A stretch of DNA of 64,000 nucleotides, taken from Flavipsychrobacter sp. Its GTDB lineage: Bacteria; Bacteroidota; Bacteroidia; Chitinophagales; Chitinophagaceae. A model generated the notes under the pieces. The model was not told the origin of the DNA and did not search any database. It worked only from the letters and a program-made list of their open reading frames with translations. The DNA lies in contig JANINW010000014.1 of NCBI GenBank assembly GCA_024508935.1, forward strand, positions 285,627-349,626, given 5' to 3'. Positions 44,101 to 51,394 of this stretch are shown one piece after another. Position numbers and translations under genes: made by a program. The stretch's first letter is position 1; every line of letters begins with the position of its first letter.

Positions 44101-45693
44101 ACGGATACCGGGCGTTTAAGAAGTTTTGCCAACTCGGCTATAACTATCGGTGGCAACCGGTCTATCAGTCTTGATGCCATACAGAATATGTCCGGCAATG
44201 AAAATGATCTTACAGGTACATTCAACCTGGGTGCTTATAATGTGAATACAGACGAACTTCGTTTTGAATTTGATTATGTATTGCATGGCCGGCCAAAATT
44301 TTCAAGCGGCAATGAAGTATGGGCAAGGGGTAGTGATAAAGAAGCATGGGGAAGGATATTTGTGTATGATACTTCACTCATAGCAATTGGTGAGGTGCAT
44401 AATTCCGGTAGTCTTTCGTTGTCTGATGTTTTGGAAAAAAACGTGCAGAATTTTTCGCCCTCTACCCAAGTTTGGATCTCCCAGCGCGATACATCTGTTA
44501 TAGCAACACGTGAATACGGGAACGGACTGACAATTGATAATGTAAAAATATACACTGTACAAAATGATATACAGCTTGCAGGTATTGTCAACCCTTTGAA
44601 AACAGAATGCGGCCTGATAGGCCAGGTGCCATTGACTATAAAGGTGTATAATAGTGTGAAACAGGCGCAGAATAATATTGGTGTCTATTATCAGTTAGAT
44701 AGTGGCAGCATTGTCAGCGAGCATATTAATTATATTAACAGTAAGGATACGGTGTATTATACATTTGGCCAGAAACTCAACCTGGCACAAATGGGTCAGC
44801 ATCGTTTGAATGTATGGGTAATAAATAATGGCGATACTTATCATAAGAATGATAGTATCCTGAATTATGCGATTCACAACCAACCGCTGATATCTACTTT
44901 CCCTTATTTCGAGAATTTCGAAAATAACGATGGATATTGGTATAGCGAAGGGCAAAACAGTTCATGGGGTTATGGTACACCTGCTGCAAAGCAAATAAAT
45001 AAAGCAGCAAGCGGTACTAAAGCATGGAAGACCGGAATAGATGGCACCTATAACGATCTCGAAACTTCGTATCTCTATTCTCCGTGTTTTGATATTTCAA
45101 AACTCTATGTACCGGCGCTTCAGTTTAAAACTGCGATCGATATTGAAAATTGTGGAGCTGCACTTTGCGATGCCGCTTATGTAGAGTGGAGTGCAGATGG
45201 CAAAAACTGGACCAGGCTTGGACATGCCGGTGAGGGCATGAACTGGTACAATGACAGCAATTATAATGTTTGGACACAGGAAAATAATACAAGCTGGCAT
45301 GATGCATCTGTTAACCTCCCCAGGCAGGCTGCCACTATACGTATGCGTTTTGTAATGGCATCAGATCCCGGTCTGTCGCGTGAGGGTATAGCTATAGATG
45401 ATGTACAGGTATATGATAAGAATATACAAGGTTATGATAACGCCATACTGAGCCTAAGCCCTAATCCTACCAAAGATGGCCGGTTTACTATAGAATGGAT
45501 GGCAAACCCTCAAACGGAATTTAAATTGTCTGTGGCTGATATGAGTGGCAGGGAAGTGTATCATTACACAGAAACTGCTGCAGATTATTATTCCAAGAGC
45601 TTTATTCAAACACCTCATTTTTCAAGTGGTGTTTATCTTATGACTATTATAGTAGGAGAGCGGAAATTTGAATATAAGATAGTGTACCTATAG
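41158..45693 (+). CDS. T9SS-secreted subtilisin-like serine protease (S8), multidomain
   Basis: This 1511-residue secreted protease has a signal segment ending LVPSISFSQ, then a propeptide-like region to about residue 215. The S8 catalytic domain has Asp251 (VGVGDNTSG), His276 (HGVHTSG) and Ser449 (GTSMAAP). The Asp and His contexts differ from the usual DTG and HGTHVAG but resemble other Bacteroidota subtilases. Ig-like, fibronectin III-like (PGYIRISWLGIP ... SPDSLYYVAVRP) and MAM/CARDB-like segments follow. The C-terminal T9SS type A domain is LSLSPNPTKDGRFTIEW onwards. ATG 41158 was chosen over upstream in-frame codons because it starts the signal peptide. It ends 2 bp from the convergent reductase gene. 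Confidence 0.88.
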   Translation: MNGIYLVDVYRRIACKISFRALYLCLWLVLVPSISFSQSRNYKTVYLRNATVRDMKDYAQWLHAEHKDAYVQVLLNFENLPGAAMRNELDRNGIVLCDYISQNTYVAVINTSKAGKSIPPGISGVTEMLPEWKIDEQFMKTLAGREGKVDIIISFLRQVNSNEIEAAIKATGATILHSAVEATGIYYVQLAPDKIKALAAWYGTSYINPVAENVPLDAEANNTQKTNTATLAPMYGGYGLAGNNVTVGVGDNTSGNFHIDIKDRCINYNPASYNYHGVHTSGIVGAAGIVDVKGQGVAPHSTIVNQLYTAIWEQTTALHDAHNMTITNNSYAASIGKCDNAGVYNVYSQAVDRMALKHKDVLHVFAAGNDGGLTCSPFPPGFATISGGYQPAKNNLVVASVDKHFENVKVTGSQGPVTDGRLKPEISAVGADVNSTTNTDEYLITLGTSMAAPQVAGALALLTERYKQLKGNTNPRSDVMKVLVMNGATDVGNPGPDFKNGFGALNLGRSLQILDSGHYYTDNITNGAVQQKTIMVPPNTAQLKVMLYWHDEAASPVSANQLINDLDVEVQGSAGVHTPLILDATPAGVNNPAVEGIDRKNNCEQVVIDNPAAGSYVLTVKGFNIPSFSQDYVVAYDIIPTGVQLTFPTTGAQVKSQDSLFIYWDASGDANSFKIEFSADNGSNWNTITANVPAQQRYFVWYVPDTINSGLCRMRVSRNNTAQVSSTGPFAINRQPVIQLDAVQCPGYIRISWLGIPNTITYEILRKKGPYIVPVDTITGTTYTFSGLSPDSLYYVAVRPVIDGWGGYRSIAIKRQPNDGTCAGNISDGDLMAWLIRAPNNGRQFTGSALTGNETLRLVMQNLDDVAYNSYKVSYRLDTQPWIAQTFSTVIPATDTLTVSIPGLDLSAPGDHILKVGIENLSATDPVKTNDTLTKYISSLSNPPIDLSADYTDDFESMGAFQAVTDSFGFSLGRRWDYAATTDTGRLRSFANSAITIGGNRSISLDAIQNMSGNENDLTGTFNLGAYNVNTDELRFEFDYVLHGRPKFSSGNEVWARGSDKEAWGRIFVYDTSLIAIGEVHNSGSLSLSDVLEKNVQNFSPSTQVWISQRDTSVIATREYGNGLTIDNVKIYTVQNDIQLAGIVNPLKTECGLIGQVPLTIKVYNSVKQAQNNIGVYYQLDSGSIVSEHINYINSKDTVYYTFGQKLNLAQMGQHRLNVWVINNGDTYHKNDSILNYAIHNQPLISTFPYFENFENNDGYWYSEGQNSSWGYGTPAAKQINKAASGTKAWKTGIDGTYNDLETSYLYSPCFDISKLYVPALQFKTAIDIENCGAALCDAAYVEWSADGKNWTRLGHAGEGMNWYNDSNYNVWTQENNTSWHDASVNLPRQAATIRMRFVMASDPGLSREGIAIDDVQVYDKNIQGYDNAILSLSPNPTKDGRFTIEWMANPQTEFKLSVADMSGREVYHYTETAADYYSKSFIQTPHFSSGVYLMTIIVGERKFEYKIVYL

Positions 45694-45695
45694 TA

Positions 45696-46955
45696 TTACC
45701 TGTTCAGTAATATTTTAGCATAGAAAGAAGGCTTTCTCAGTTGTTCGCGCAAATCAAGATCTGTAAACATACAGCTGATGGTTTTGCTAAGAGAAGGGCT
45801 TTTGTTGGCTTTGTTCACTACAAAATTGAAGAGCCAAGGGTAACGGCAAAGCTTTTGCAAGGTAGCACTGATCTTCAATTCGTCTCCTATACGTTTATAC
45901 AGCACATCATCATAGGCTTGCTTTAAAAAGGCCCTGCTGTATTGTTTTTCTGCCAGTGCTTTTTCTATGGCATAAGCGCAAAGCATGCCGCTATATAATG
46001 CATTGCCTATACCTTCTCCGCTAAACGGGTCTATAAGGCTGGCGGCATCACCTGTCAGCAGGAAGTTGTCGCCTGAAATAGGGTGCTGTTCCATGCCCAT
46101 GGGCAATCCCCAGCCCTGTATCTTATCTACCAGCTCTGCATTGGCAAAGCGGTGTTTTATATTCGGATTGTTCTTGATGGCATTCAGCATCTGCTCGCGC
46201 AGGTTTATCTTTTTGCTGCGTATGCGTTCAGACAAAATACCTACGCCTACGTTTACTATGCCATTAGGTAAAGGAAATATCCAGAAATATCCAGGCAGCA
46301 TTTCGGGCAGAAAATGCAGTTCTATAAAATTATCCTTATTCAGTTCTGTAACATCTTTATAGTACGCCCTCAACCCTACAGCATAAGCTTTTGGTGATGT
46401 ATGGTCGTTCAGAAAAGTTTTGCGTACCGCACTTTTATCCCCATCGGCACCTACTATCAATGGTGCTATTACTTCATAAGTCTCATTGTCTTTAGTAAAC
46501 ACCACTTTTACTTTTCCATCATCCAGGCGTTCTATGCTTTTTACAGCAGCTTGCTGAAAAATGGTAGCATAAGGCGAAGGTAATTTCTGAAAAAGAAAAT
46601 TATCGAATACCATGCGTGGGGTAGTAAAGCCCGGTGCCTGTTCGCCCGGTACACGATTGGGATTGTAAGGTATATTCAGTGATTTGCCATTGGGCGCTAC
46701 GAAGATGATACCGTGACTTGGGGTATAATTTTCGGGCTGGCTGAATATCTCCTGCAGCCATTGGGGATTAGCCTTCCGCAGCACAAAAGCTGTTTTGCCG
46801 CTACATGCGTCTCCGCAAACCTTATCACGCGGAAAGGTTTCCTTTTCTATAATAATATGCGGTATGCCGGCCTGTGTAAGATAAATAGATGTGCCGGCTC
46901 CTGCAGGACCTGCACCTATTATGATGGCTTTAGTTTCCAGTTGGGTAGTTTTCAT
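45696..46955 (-). CDS. Geranylgeranyl-reductase-family FAD-dependent oxidoreductase
   Basis: This 419-residue cytoplasmic flavoprotein has the FAD-binding GAGPAGAGTSIYLTQAG at the N-terminus, the family motif PRDKVCGDACSGK, a central VGADGDKSAVRK (DG motif) and the second FAD motif LLTGDAASLIDPFSGEGIGNAL. It belongs to the GGR/PHBH-like reductases that reduce isoprenoid chains or related lipids; in Bacteroidota the substrate is often unclear (menaquinone side chain or polyketide/flexirubin-type products are options). It is a single gene whose promoter lies just beyond the pdhB terminator. Confidence 0.85.
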   Translation of the reverse strand: MKTTQLETKAIIIGAGPAGAGTSIYLTQAGIPHIIIEKETFPRDKVCGDACSGKTAFVLRKANPQWLQEIFSQPENYTPSHGIIFVAPNGKSLNIPYNPNRVPGEQAPGFTTPRMVFDNFLFQKLPSPYATIFQQAAVKSIERLDDGKVKVVFTKDNETYEVIAPLIVGADGDKSAVRKTFLNDHTSPKAYAVGLRAYYKDVTELNKDNFIELHFLPEMLPGYFWIFPLPNGIVNVGVGILSERIRSKKINLREQMLNAIKNNPNIKHRFANAELVDKIQGWGLPMGMEQHPISGDNFLLTGDAASLIDPFSGEGIGNALYSGMLCAYAIEKALAEKQYSRAFLKQAYDDVLYKRIGDELKISATLQKLCRYPWLFNFVVNKANKSPSLSKTISCMFTDLDLREQLRKPSFYAKILLNR

Positions 46956-46964
46956 CTTGCGTAT

Positions 46965-46995
46965 TACAAATAAAGCCCCTTTTCGGGGCTTTATT
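46965..46995 (-). terminator. Terminator of pdhB
   Basis: An 11-bp perfect stem (AATAAAGCCCC / GGGGCTTTATT) with a TTTTC loop lies 21 bp downstream of the pdhB stop on the minus strand and before the next gene's start. Confidence 0.85.
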
Positions 46996-47015
46996 CTATA
47001 AATTTTATTTGCAGT

Positions 47016-47999
47016 TTATTTTACCATATACATTACTTCCTTTACCAACTTCACAGTACGTGGTACGTCAGGCAGGTAGGCTGCTACCAGGTTGGGCGCA
47101 TAGTGCATATTTGCATCGGCCGAAGTGATACGGCGTATAGGAGCATCCAGGTAATCGAATGCCTCTTTTTGTACGCGGTAGCTAATTTCAGACGATACGC
47201 TGCTGAAAGGCCATTGTTCTTCTACTATCACCAACCGGTTGGTCTTCTTTACCGATTCAACAATTGTTTGCCAGTCGAGCGGGCGTATAGTACGCAGGTC
47301 TATTACTTCTGCTTCTATTCCTTCTTTTGCCAGTTCTTCAGCAGCGCCCAGCGCTACCTTCATCATCTTGTTATAAGAAACGATAGTCACATCCTTACCG
47401 GCACGTTTAATGTCGGCCTTACCTATAGGTATCAGGTATTCTTCTTCAGGTACTTCACCTTCATCGCCATACATTACTTCACTTTCCATAAACACCACAG
47501 GGTCATTATCGCGGATGGCAGATTTCAGCAGGCCTTTCGCATCATAAGGATTAGAAACAGAGATAACTTTAAGACCGGGGATGTTGGCATACCAGCTTTC
47601 GAAAGCCTGTGAGTGCTGTGCACCTAACTGGCCCGCAGAACCATTTGGCCCGCGGAAAACAATAGGGCAACTGAATTGTCCTGCGCTCATGGATACCATT
47701 TTAGCAGCGTGGTTCAGTATCTGGTCGAGCGCCAGTACGGCAAAGTTCCAGGTCATGAATTCTACAACCGGGCGTGTACCGTTTGTAGAAGCTCCTACCC
47801 CTATAGCTGCAAAGCCAAGTTCGGCAATTGGCGTATCTATTACACGGCGGGCACCAAACTCATCCAGCAAACCCTGGCTTACTTTGTAGGCGCCGTTATA
47901 TTGTGCTACCTCTTCGCCCATCAGGAATACGCTTTCGTCGCGGCGCATTTCTTCCTGCAAAGCTTCTCTTAATGCCTGTCTGAATGCTATGGTACGCAT
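47016..47999 (-). CDS. pdhB: Pyruvate dehydrogenase E1 component, beta subunit
   Basis: This 327-residue cytoplasmic subunit forms the E1 heterotetramer with an alpha chain and decarboxylates pyruvate using thiamine diphosphate. The N-terminus IAFRQALREALQEEMRRD, FLMGEEVAQYNGAYKVS with the conserved Glu, TPIAELGFAAIGVGAS and FRGPNGSAGQLGAQHSQAFE are the standard motifs of PdhB. The alpha subunit, E2 and E3 genes are not in this window. It is followed directly by a terminator. The branched-chain 2-oxoacid E1-beta is a related alternative, but the motifs favour PdhB. Confidence 0.93.
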   Translation of the reverse strand: MRTIAFRQALREALQEEMRRDESVFLMGEEVAQYNGAYKVSQGLLDEFGARRVIDTPIAELGFAAIGVGASTNGTRPVVEFMTWNFAVLALDQILNHAAKMVSMSAGQFSCPIVFRGPNGSAGQLGAQHSQAFESWYANIPGLKVISVSNPYDAKGLLKSAIRDNDPVVFMESEVMYGDEGEVPEEEYLIPIGKADIKRAGKDVTIVSYNKMMKVALGAAEELAKEGIEAEVIDLRTIRPLDWQTIVESVKKTNRLVIVEEQWPFSSVSSEISYRVQKEAFDYLDAPIRRITSADANMHYAPNLVAAYLPDVPRTVKLVKEVMYMVK

Positions 48000-48117
48000 G
48001 AATTATATAGTATTTGTAATTGTTTAATGTCTTTTCGCCAAAACGGCGCGTAAAGATACTAATTAAGACCTCAAAATGAAAACAAGCCTTACCGGTATCT
48101 CCATCTCGCAAATAGTT

Positions 48118-48125
48118 TAGTTTTG
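48118..48125 (+). promoter_or_regulatory. -7-like box TAGTTTTG for ispF
   Basis: A TAnnTTTG match ends 19 bp before the ispF ATG at 48145. No TTTG is found at the -33 distance. Confidence 0.45.
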
Positions 48126-48144
48126 CGGCTCAAACAAGTTGCAT

Positions 48145-48624
48145 ATGTCATACCGTATAGGGCAGGGAATAGATTTTCACCAATTGGCAGAAGGCCGGGA
48201 ATTATGGCTGGGCGGGGTATTGATACCTCATTCAAAAGGTGCTGTAGGGCATTCTGACGCTGATGTATTGCTGCATGCTATATGCGATGCCATGCTTGGG
48301 GCGCTTTGCCTGGGCGATATTGGCCTGCATTTTCCCGATACGGACATGGCTTATAAAGGCATAGACAGTAAAATTCTCCTCCAGCGTACATATGAACTGG
48401 TGCGCAGTAAAGGATACGGGCTGGTGAATATAGATAGTACCTTGTTATTACAGGCCCCTAAAATAAAGCCCTATATCACCCAAATGCAGGTAGCTATGGC
48501 CCAAATATTGGATATGTCGGTTGATGATATATCTATCAAGGCTACTACTACGGAACATCTCAGCTTTATAGGCAGGGAAGAAGGGGTAGTGGCTACTGCT
48601 AATGTGCTGTTACAAAAACAATAA
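48145..48624 (+). CDS. ispF: 2-C-methyl-D-erythritol 2,4-cyclodiphosphate synthase
   Basis: This 159-residue cytoplasmic enzyme of the MEP isoprenoid pathway forms the cyclic diphosphate and acts as a trimer. Metal ligands Asp10 and His12 lie in GQGIDFHQL, and the third, His44, follows GHSDADVLLH. The C-terminal IKATTTEHLSFIGREEG is the family signature. The ATG at 48145 (MSYRIGQG) is preferred over the TTG at 48139. It shows that this organism makes isoprenoids by the MEP route. It is a single gene with a terminator after it. Confidence 0.95.
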   Translation: MSYRIGQGIDFHQLAEGRELWLGGVLIPHSKGAVGHSDADVLLHAICDAMLGALCLGDIGLHFPDTDMAYKGIDSKILLQRTYELVRSKGYGLVNIDSTLLLQAPKIKPYITQMQVAMAQILDMSVDDISIKATTTEHLSFIGREEGVVATANVLLQKQ

Positions 48625-48648
48625 TTGTATTACAGGACATATAAAAGT

Positions 48649-48682
48649 GAAGCCTGCCAGTATACACCGGCAGGCTTCTTTC
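48649..48682 (+). terminator. Terminator after ispF
   Basis: A 10-bp perfect stem (GAAGCCTGCC / GGCAGGCTTC) with a 10-nt loop, followed by TTTC. Confidence 0.8.
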
Positions 48683-48716
48683 AAACACACACCCATAGCG
48701 GGTTCACACACTGCGT

Positions 48717-48980
48717 TTAATTATATGCCATTTCTTTTGCTTCATCTATAAGCGAAAGAATTTTGCGTCTTACATCGTCTGTCAGCCCGTCAATATTCCT
48801 GTCTAAAAACGTTTTCAGGTCGTCGACATTCGCATTGGCTTTACCTATCAGTTTGCTAACTCTTTTTTTCCACCTGATTGCGGTATCAGTGATATCTGTA
48901 CGAAGGTCTTCACCTTTTTCCGGTGCCAAAAGAAGGCCAATTGCAACACCTATTAATGCACCTGCAAGAAAACGATTCAT
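48717..48980 (-). CDS. YtxH-like small membrane-associated protein
   Basis: This 87-residue protein has one N-terminal helix, FLAGALIGVAIGLLLAP, directly followed by EKGEDLR, the defining pattern of YtxH-type proteins. A charged amphipathic helical tail follows. These are linked to stress responses, but their mechanism is unknown. ATG 48980 (MNRFLAG) was chosen over a longer in-frame start at 49007. It lies 32 bp downstream of the 57-residue lipoprotein gene on the same strand, so the two are likely co-expressed. Confidence 0.8.
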   Translation of the reverse strand: MNRFLAGALIGVAIGLLLAPEKGEDLRTDITDTAIRWKKRVSKLIGKANANVDDLKTFLDRNIDGLTDDVRRKILSLIDEAKEMAYN

Positions 48981-49012
48981 GTTGTTAGTTTTTTTGATGA
49001 TGAACAATGTAT

Positions 49013-49186
49013 TTAAGAGCGGCCACCGCCAAATATCTTACCGATAACAAATATTACCAGGGCTATTATTACTACCACTAAAATTATGCCCGACCACACA
49101 CCTGCTTTAAAAATATCTCCAATTACCTGGCAACTGCTTAATGAGAGTAACAAACCAGCTACCAATACTAAACTGAGCTTTTTCAT
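49013..49186 (-). CDS. 57-residue lipoprotein-like small membrane protein
   Basis: The minus strand from an ATG at 49186 encodes 57 residues: a lipoprotein-type signal (LVLVAGLLLSLSSC, Cys at residue 19), then VIGDIFKAGVWSGI, a single helix (IILVVVIIALVIFVIGKIF) and GGGRS. Small proteins with CxVIGDIFKAG plus one helix recur in Bacteroidota. They are often mislabelled as phosphatidate cytidylyltransferase, but this is far too short for that enzyme. It probably sits in the envelope next to YtxH. The clean signal, the family-like sequence and the 32-bp spacing to YtxH support a real gene. Confidence 0.75.
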   Translation of the reverse strand: MKKLSLVLVAGLLLSLSSCQVIGDIFKAGVWSGIILVVVIIALVIFVIGKIFGGGRS

Positions 49187-49290
49187 ATATCCAATAGGTT
49201 GTTTTTAGTAATGTTTAAAAATCCGTGCCATGATATACAGTTGTTATTAACAATAATTACCTATGTCTCGCTGCCTTATAGCTAAAGGAG

Positions 49291-49298
49291 TATATTTG
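49291..49298 (+). promoter_or_regulatory. -7-like box TATATTTG for the PNGase F-like gene
   Basis: A TAnnTTTG match, followed by CATAC, ends 21 bp before the ATG at 49320. Confidence 0.45.
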
Positions 49299-49319
49299 CA
49301 TACTAATCAATATATTTCT

Positions 49320-51263
49320 ATGAAGAAATTGTTAAGCCTGGTGCTGTTTTGCCTGTTTGCCTATGCTACGTGGGCCAATAATGGAGATACTACCGTTGTA
49401 AAAGCTTTTGTAGATAGTGTGGTTGTCACAAATCCTTCAACCGGTAATAATCCGTACAATGCCTGGGTACAATTTCCGGCGGGTAAGCAATATCATAAGG
49501 CGTTAATATATATGACCTTTGAATGTCCGGATAATATGGACTGTGCTGAATGGGATTATTTAGATGCTATATCCATACAGCATACAGGTGGGGTAGGCGG
49601 CCCTCTGCTTAACTGGGAAATCGCTCGCTTTATTACCCCATACGGCCTGTACTGGACAAAGGGTAGCGGATGGAAACATGGCTGGTACTACGATATTACC
49701 GATTTTGCTACACTGCTGCACGATTCCATTGAGGTAAGGTATAACCACTCGGGATACGAGGCTAATACCAAAGGCTGGAAAATAAACATCTCCTTTGTTT
49801 TTATTGAAGGCACCCCGGTAAGGCCTGTAGAAAAAATATCCCAACCATGGGCAGGCGGTTTCAAATATGATGACAGTATAGACATTAAATTTCTCACACC
49901 TAAGACCTATACTTATACCGGGCAAACCAAAGAGGCCAGGTTAAAGATCATGCAAACAGGGCATGGGGCAGGCGCATCGGATGGCTGTTCTGAATTTTGT
50001 GCTAAGACGAGGACTGTAAAATATGATGGCAATACAGTAAATCAGCGATTGCTATGGCGCGAATGCGGTTTCAACTCGCTCTTCCCTCAGGCCGGTACCT
50101 GGCTGTACGACCGTGGTAATTGGTGCCCGGGTGCCAGTGTTAGCTACGATAACATTGATTTTCATAACGTCGCTGCCGGTACTACCCACGATTTTGATAT
50201 AGATATGGAAGCTGTAACTGCTGGAGACCATGGGAACCAGGCAGTGACCGCTTATATGATAGAGTACGGGCAGCCTGCATTTGGAAACGATGTATCGCTG
50301 GAGGCTATACTGGCTCCAAGCAAGGAATATGAATACAATCGTATTAACCCTATTTGCAGTAACCCTGTAGTGGTTATCAGGAATAACGGTACAAACGCTA
50401 TGACCTCTGCAAAAATTACCTACGGCGTACCCGGTGGAACAAAAGCAGTATATAACTGGAATGGTAATCTTGCGTTTTTGCAGACAGATACTGTTGCGCT
50501 AACTACACCCCTCAATTGGGGCCCAAATAGTAATGTGTTTGAGGTAGAAGTGAATAATCCTAACGGCGGTACAGATGAATATGCTGAAAACAATAAAGGT
50601 GCAAGTGTTTATGACACGCCGCCTGTATATCCTGAATCAAGGCTTATTGTAAAACTTTCTACCAATAAAGCCGGCAGCGAGACTTACTATAAGCTGCGTA
50701 ACCTGACAAACGGTACTACCGTATTGGACAAAAACAACCTGGCTGCCCAAACAAACTATCGTGATACGGTAGACCTGTATATGGGTAACTGTTACTCTTT
50801 TGAAGTATATGATGATGGCCCTACACCTTCCGGTCTTACTGATCTGAATAAAGACGGACTATACTGGTGGGCAAATACAGGCGATGGTACCGGTTCGGTA
50901 AGCCTGAACAGGCCCGGGCTGATCGTGCCGTTCAAAACATTCAACCCCGATTTCGGAACTAAATTTATCTATCAGTTCACGGTAGGATTTAGCCTTGATG
51001 TCAAGAATATCAACCAGGACTTCAGCGAAGTGAGTGTATTCCCTAACCCTTCTGATGGTGTATTCAAACTCAACTACGACCACATAGGCGAGCATGCTTC
51101 GGTGGAAGTGTACAATATCACCGGAACTAAAGTGTACGAGAATAAACTGGGTACCTCCGGTCTTTTAGATATTAACTTATCGGCTATGCCTAAAGGCTTG
51201 TATGTGTTGAAACTCATGTCGGCCGGCGTTACTAAAAACACGTTCAAGCTGGTACTGCAATAA
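49320..51263 (+). CDS. PNGase F-like T9SS-secreted glycoamidase
   Basis: This 647-residue secreted protein has a signal peptide (LLSLVLFCLFAYATWAN). Two eight-stranded domains like peptide-N-glycosidase F follow: the first contains CPDNMDCAEWDYLDAI, and the second contains TGHGAGASDGCSEFC, LLWRECGFNSLFPQAGTW and RGNWCPGASV, including its Cys pairs. PNGase F cuts N-glycans from Asn of glycoproteins, and the acidic residues expected in the active cleft (the Asp/Glu of CAEWDY) are present. A linker and a T9SS type A domain (VSVFPNPSDGVFKLNY ... PKGLYVLKLMSAG) complete it. ATG 49320 starts the signal peptide. Substrate range is not known. Confidence 0.85.
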   Translation: MKKLLSLVLFCLFAYATWANNGDTTVVKAFVDSVVVTNPSTGNNPYNAWVQFPAGKQYHKALIYMTFECPDNMDCAEWDYLDAISIQHTGGVGGPLLNWEIARFITPYGLYWTKGSGWKHGWYYDITDFATLLHDSIEVRYNHSGYEANTKGWKINISFVFIEGTPVRPVEKISQPWAGGFKYDDSIDIKFLTPKTYTYTGQTKEARLKIMQTGHGAGASDGCSEFCAKTRTVKYDGNTVNQRLLWRECGFNSLFPQAGTWLYDRGNWCPGASVSYDNIDFHNVAAGTTHDFDIDMEAVTAGDHGNQAVTAYMIEYGQPAFGNDVSLEAILAPSKEYEYNRINPICSNPVVVIRNNGTNAMTSAKITYGVPGGTKAVYNWNGNLAFLQTDTVALTTPLNWGPNSNVFEVEVNNPNGGTDEYAENNKGASVYDTPPVYPESRLIVKLSTNKAGSETYYKLRNLTNGTTVLDKNNLAAQTNYRDTVDLYMGNCYSFEVYDDGPTPSGLTDLNKDGLYWWANTGDGTGSVSLNRPGLIVPFKTFNPDFGTKFIYQFTVGFSLDVKNINQDFSEVSVFPNPSDGVFKLNYDHIGEHASVEVYNITGTKVYENKLGTSGLLDINLSAMPKGLYVLKLMSAGVTKNTFKLVLQ

Positions 51264-51288
51264 CCTGATTTTCCTATGTTTTACGCCA

Positions 51289-51322
51289 ATACGGCCTGCA
51301 TCACAGCAGGCCGTATCTTTTA
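51289..51322 (+). terminator. Terminator after the PNGase F-like gene
   Basis: An 11-bp perfect stem (ATACGGCCTGC / GCAGGCCGTAT) with a 6-nt loop, followed by CTTTT. Confidence 0.85.
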
Positions 51323-51368
51323 TGGCATAATAGTGGCATACACATCAGGAAATAGCCAATACTTTGCG

Positions 51369-51376
51369 TACCTTTG
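51369..51376 (+). promoter_or_regulatory. -7-like box TACCTTTG for lepA
   Basis: A TAnnTTTG match followed by GCAC, 18 bp before the ATG at 51395. It excludes the in-frame codon at 51374 as start. Confidence 0.5.
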
Positions 51377-51394
51377 CACCTCGTTTTTAATAGC

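Noticed and set aside
49013..49186. Possible label phosphatidate cytidylyltransferase for the 57-residue protein
   Set aside because: One short helix cannot form that multi-helix enzyme; none of its motifs are present.
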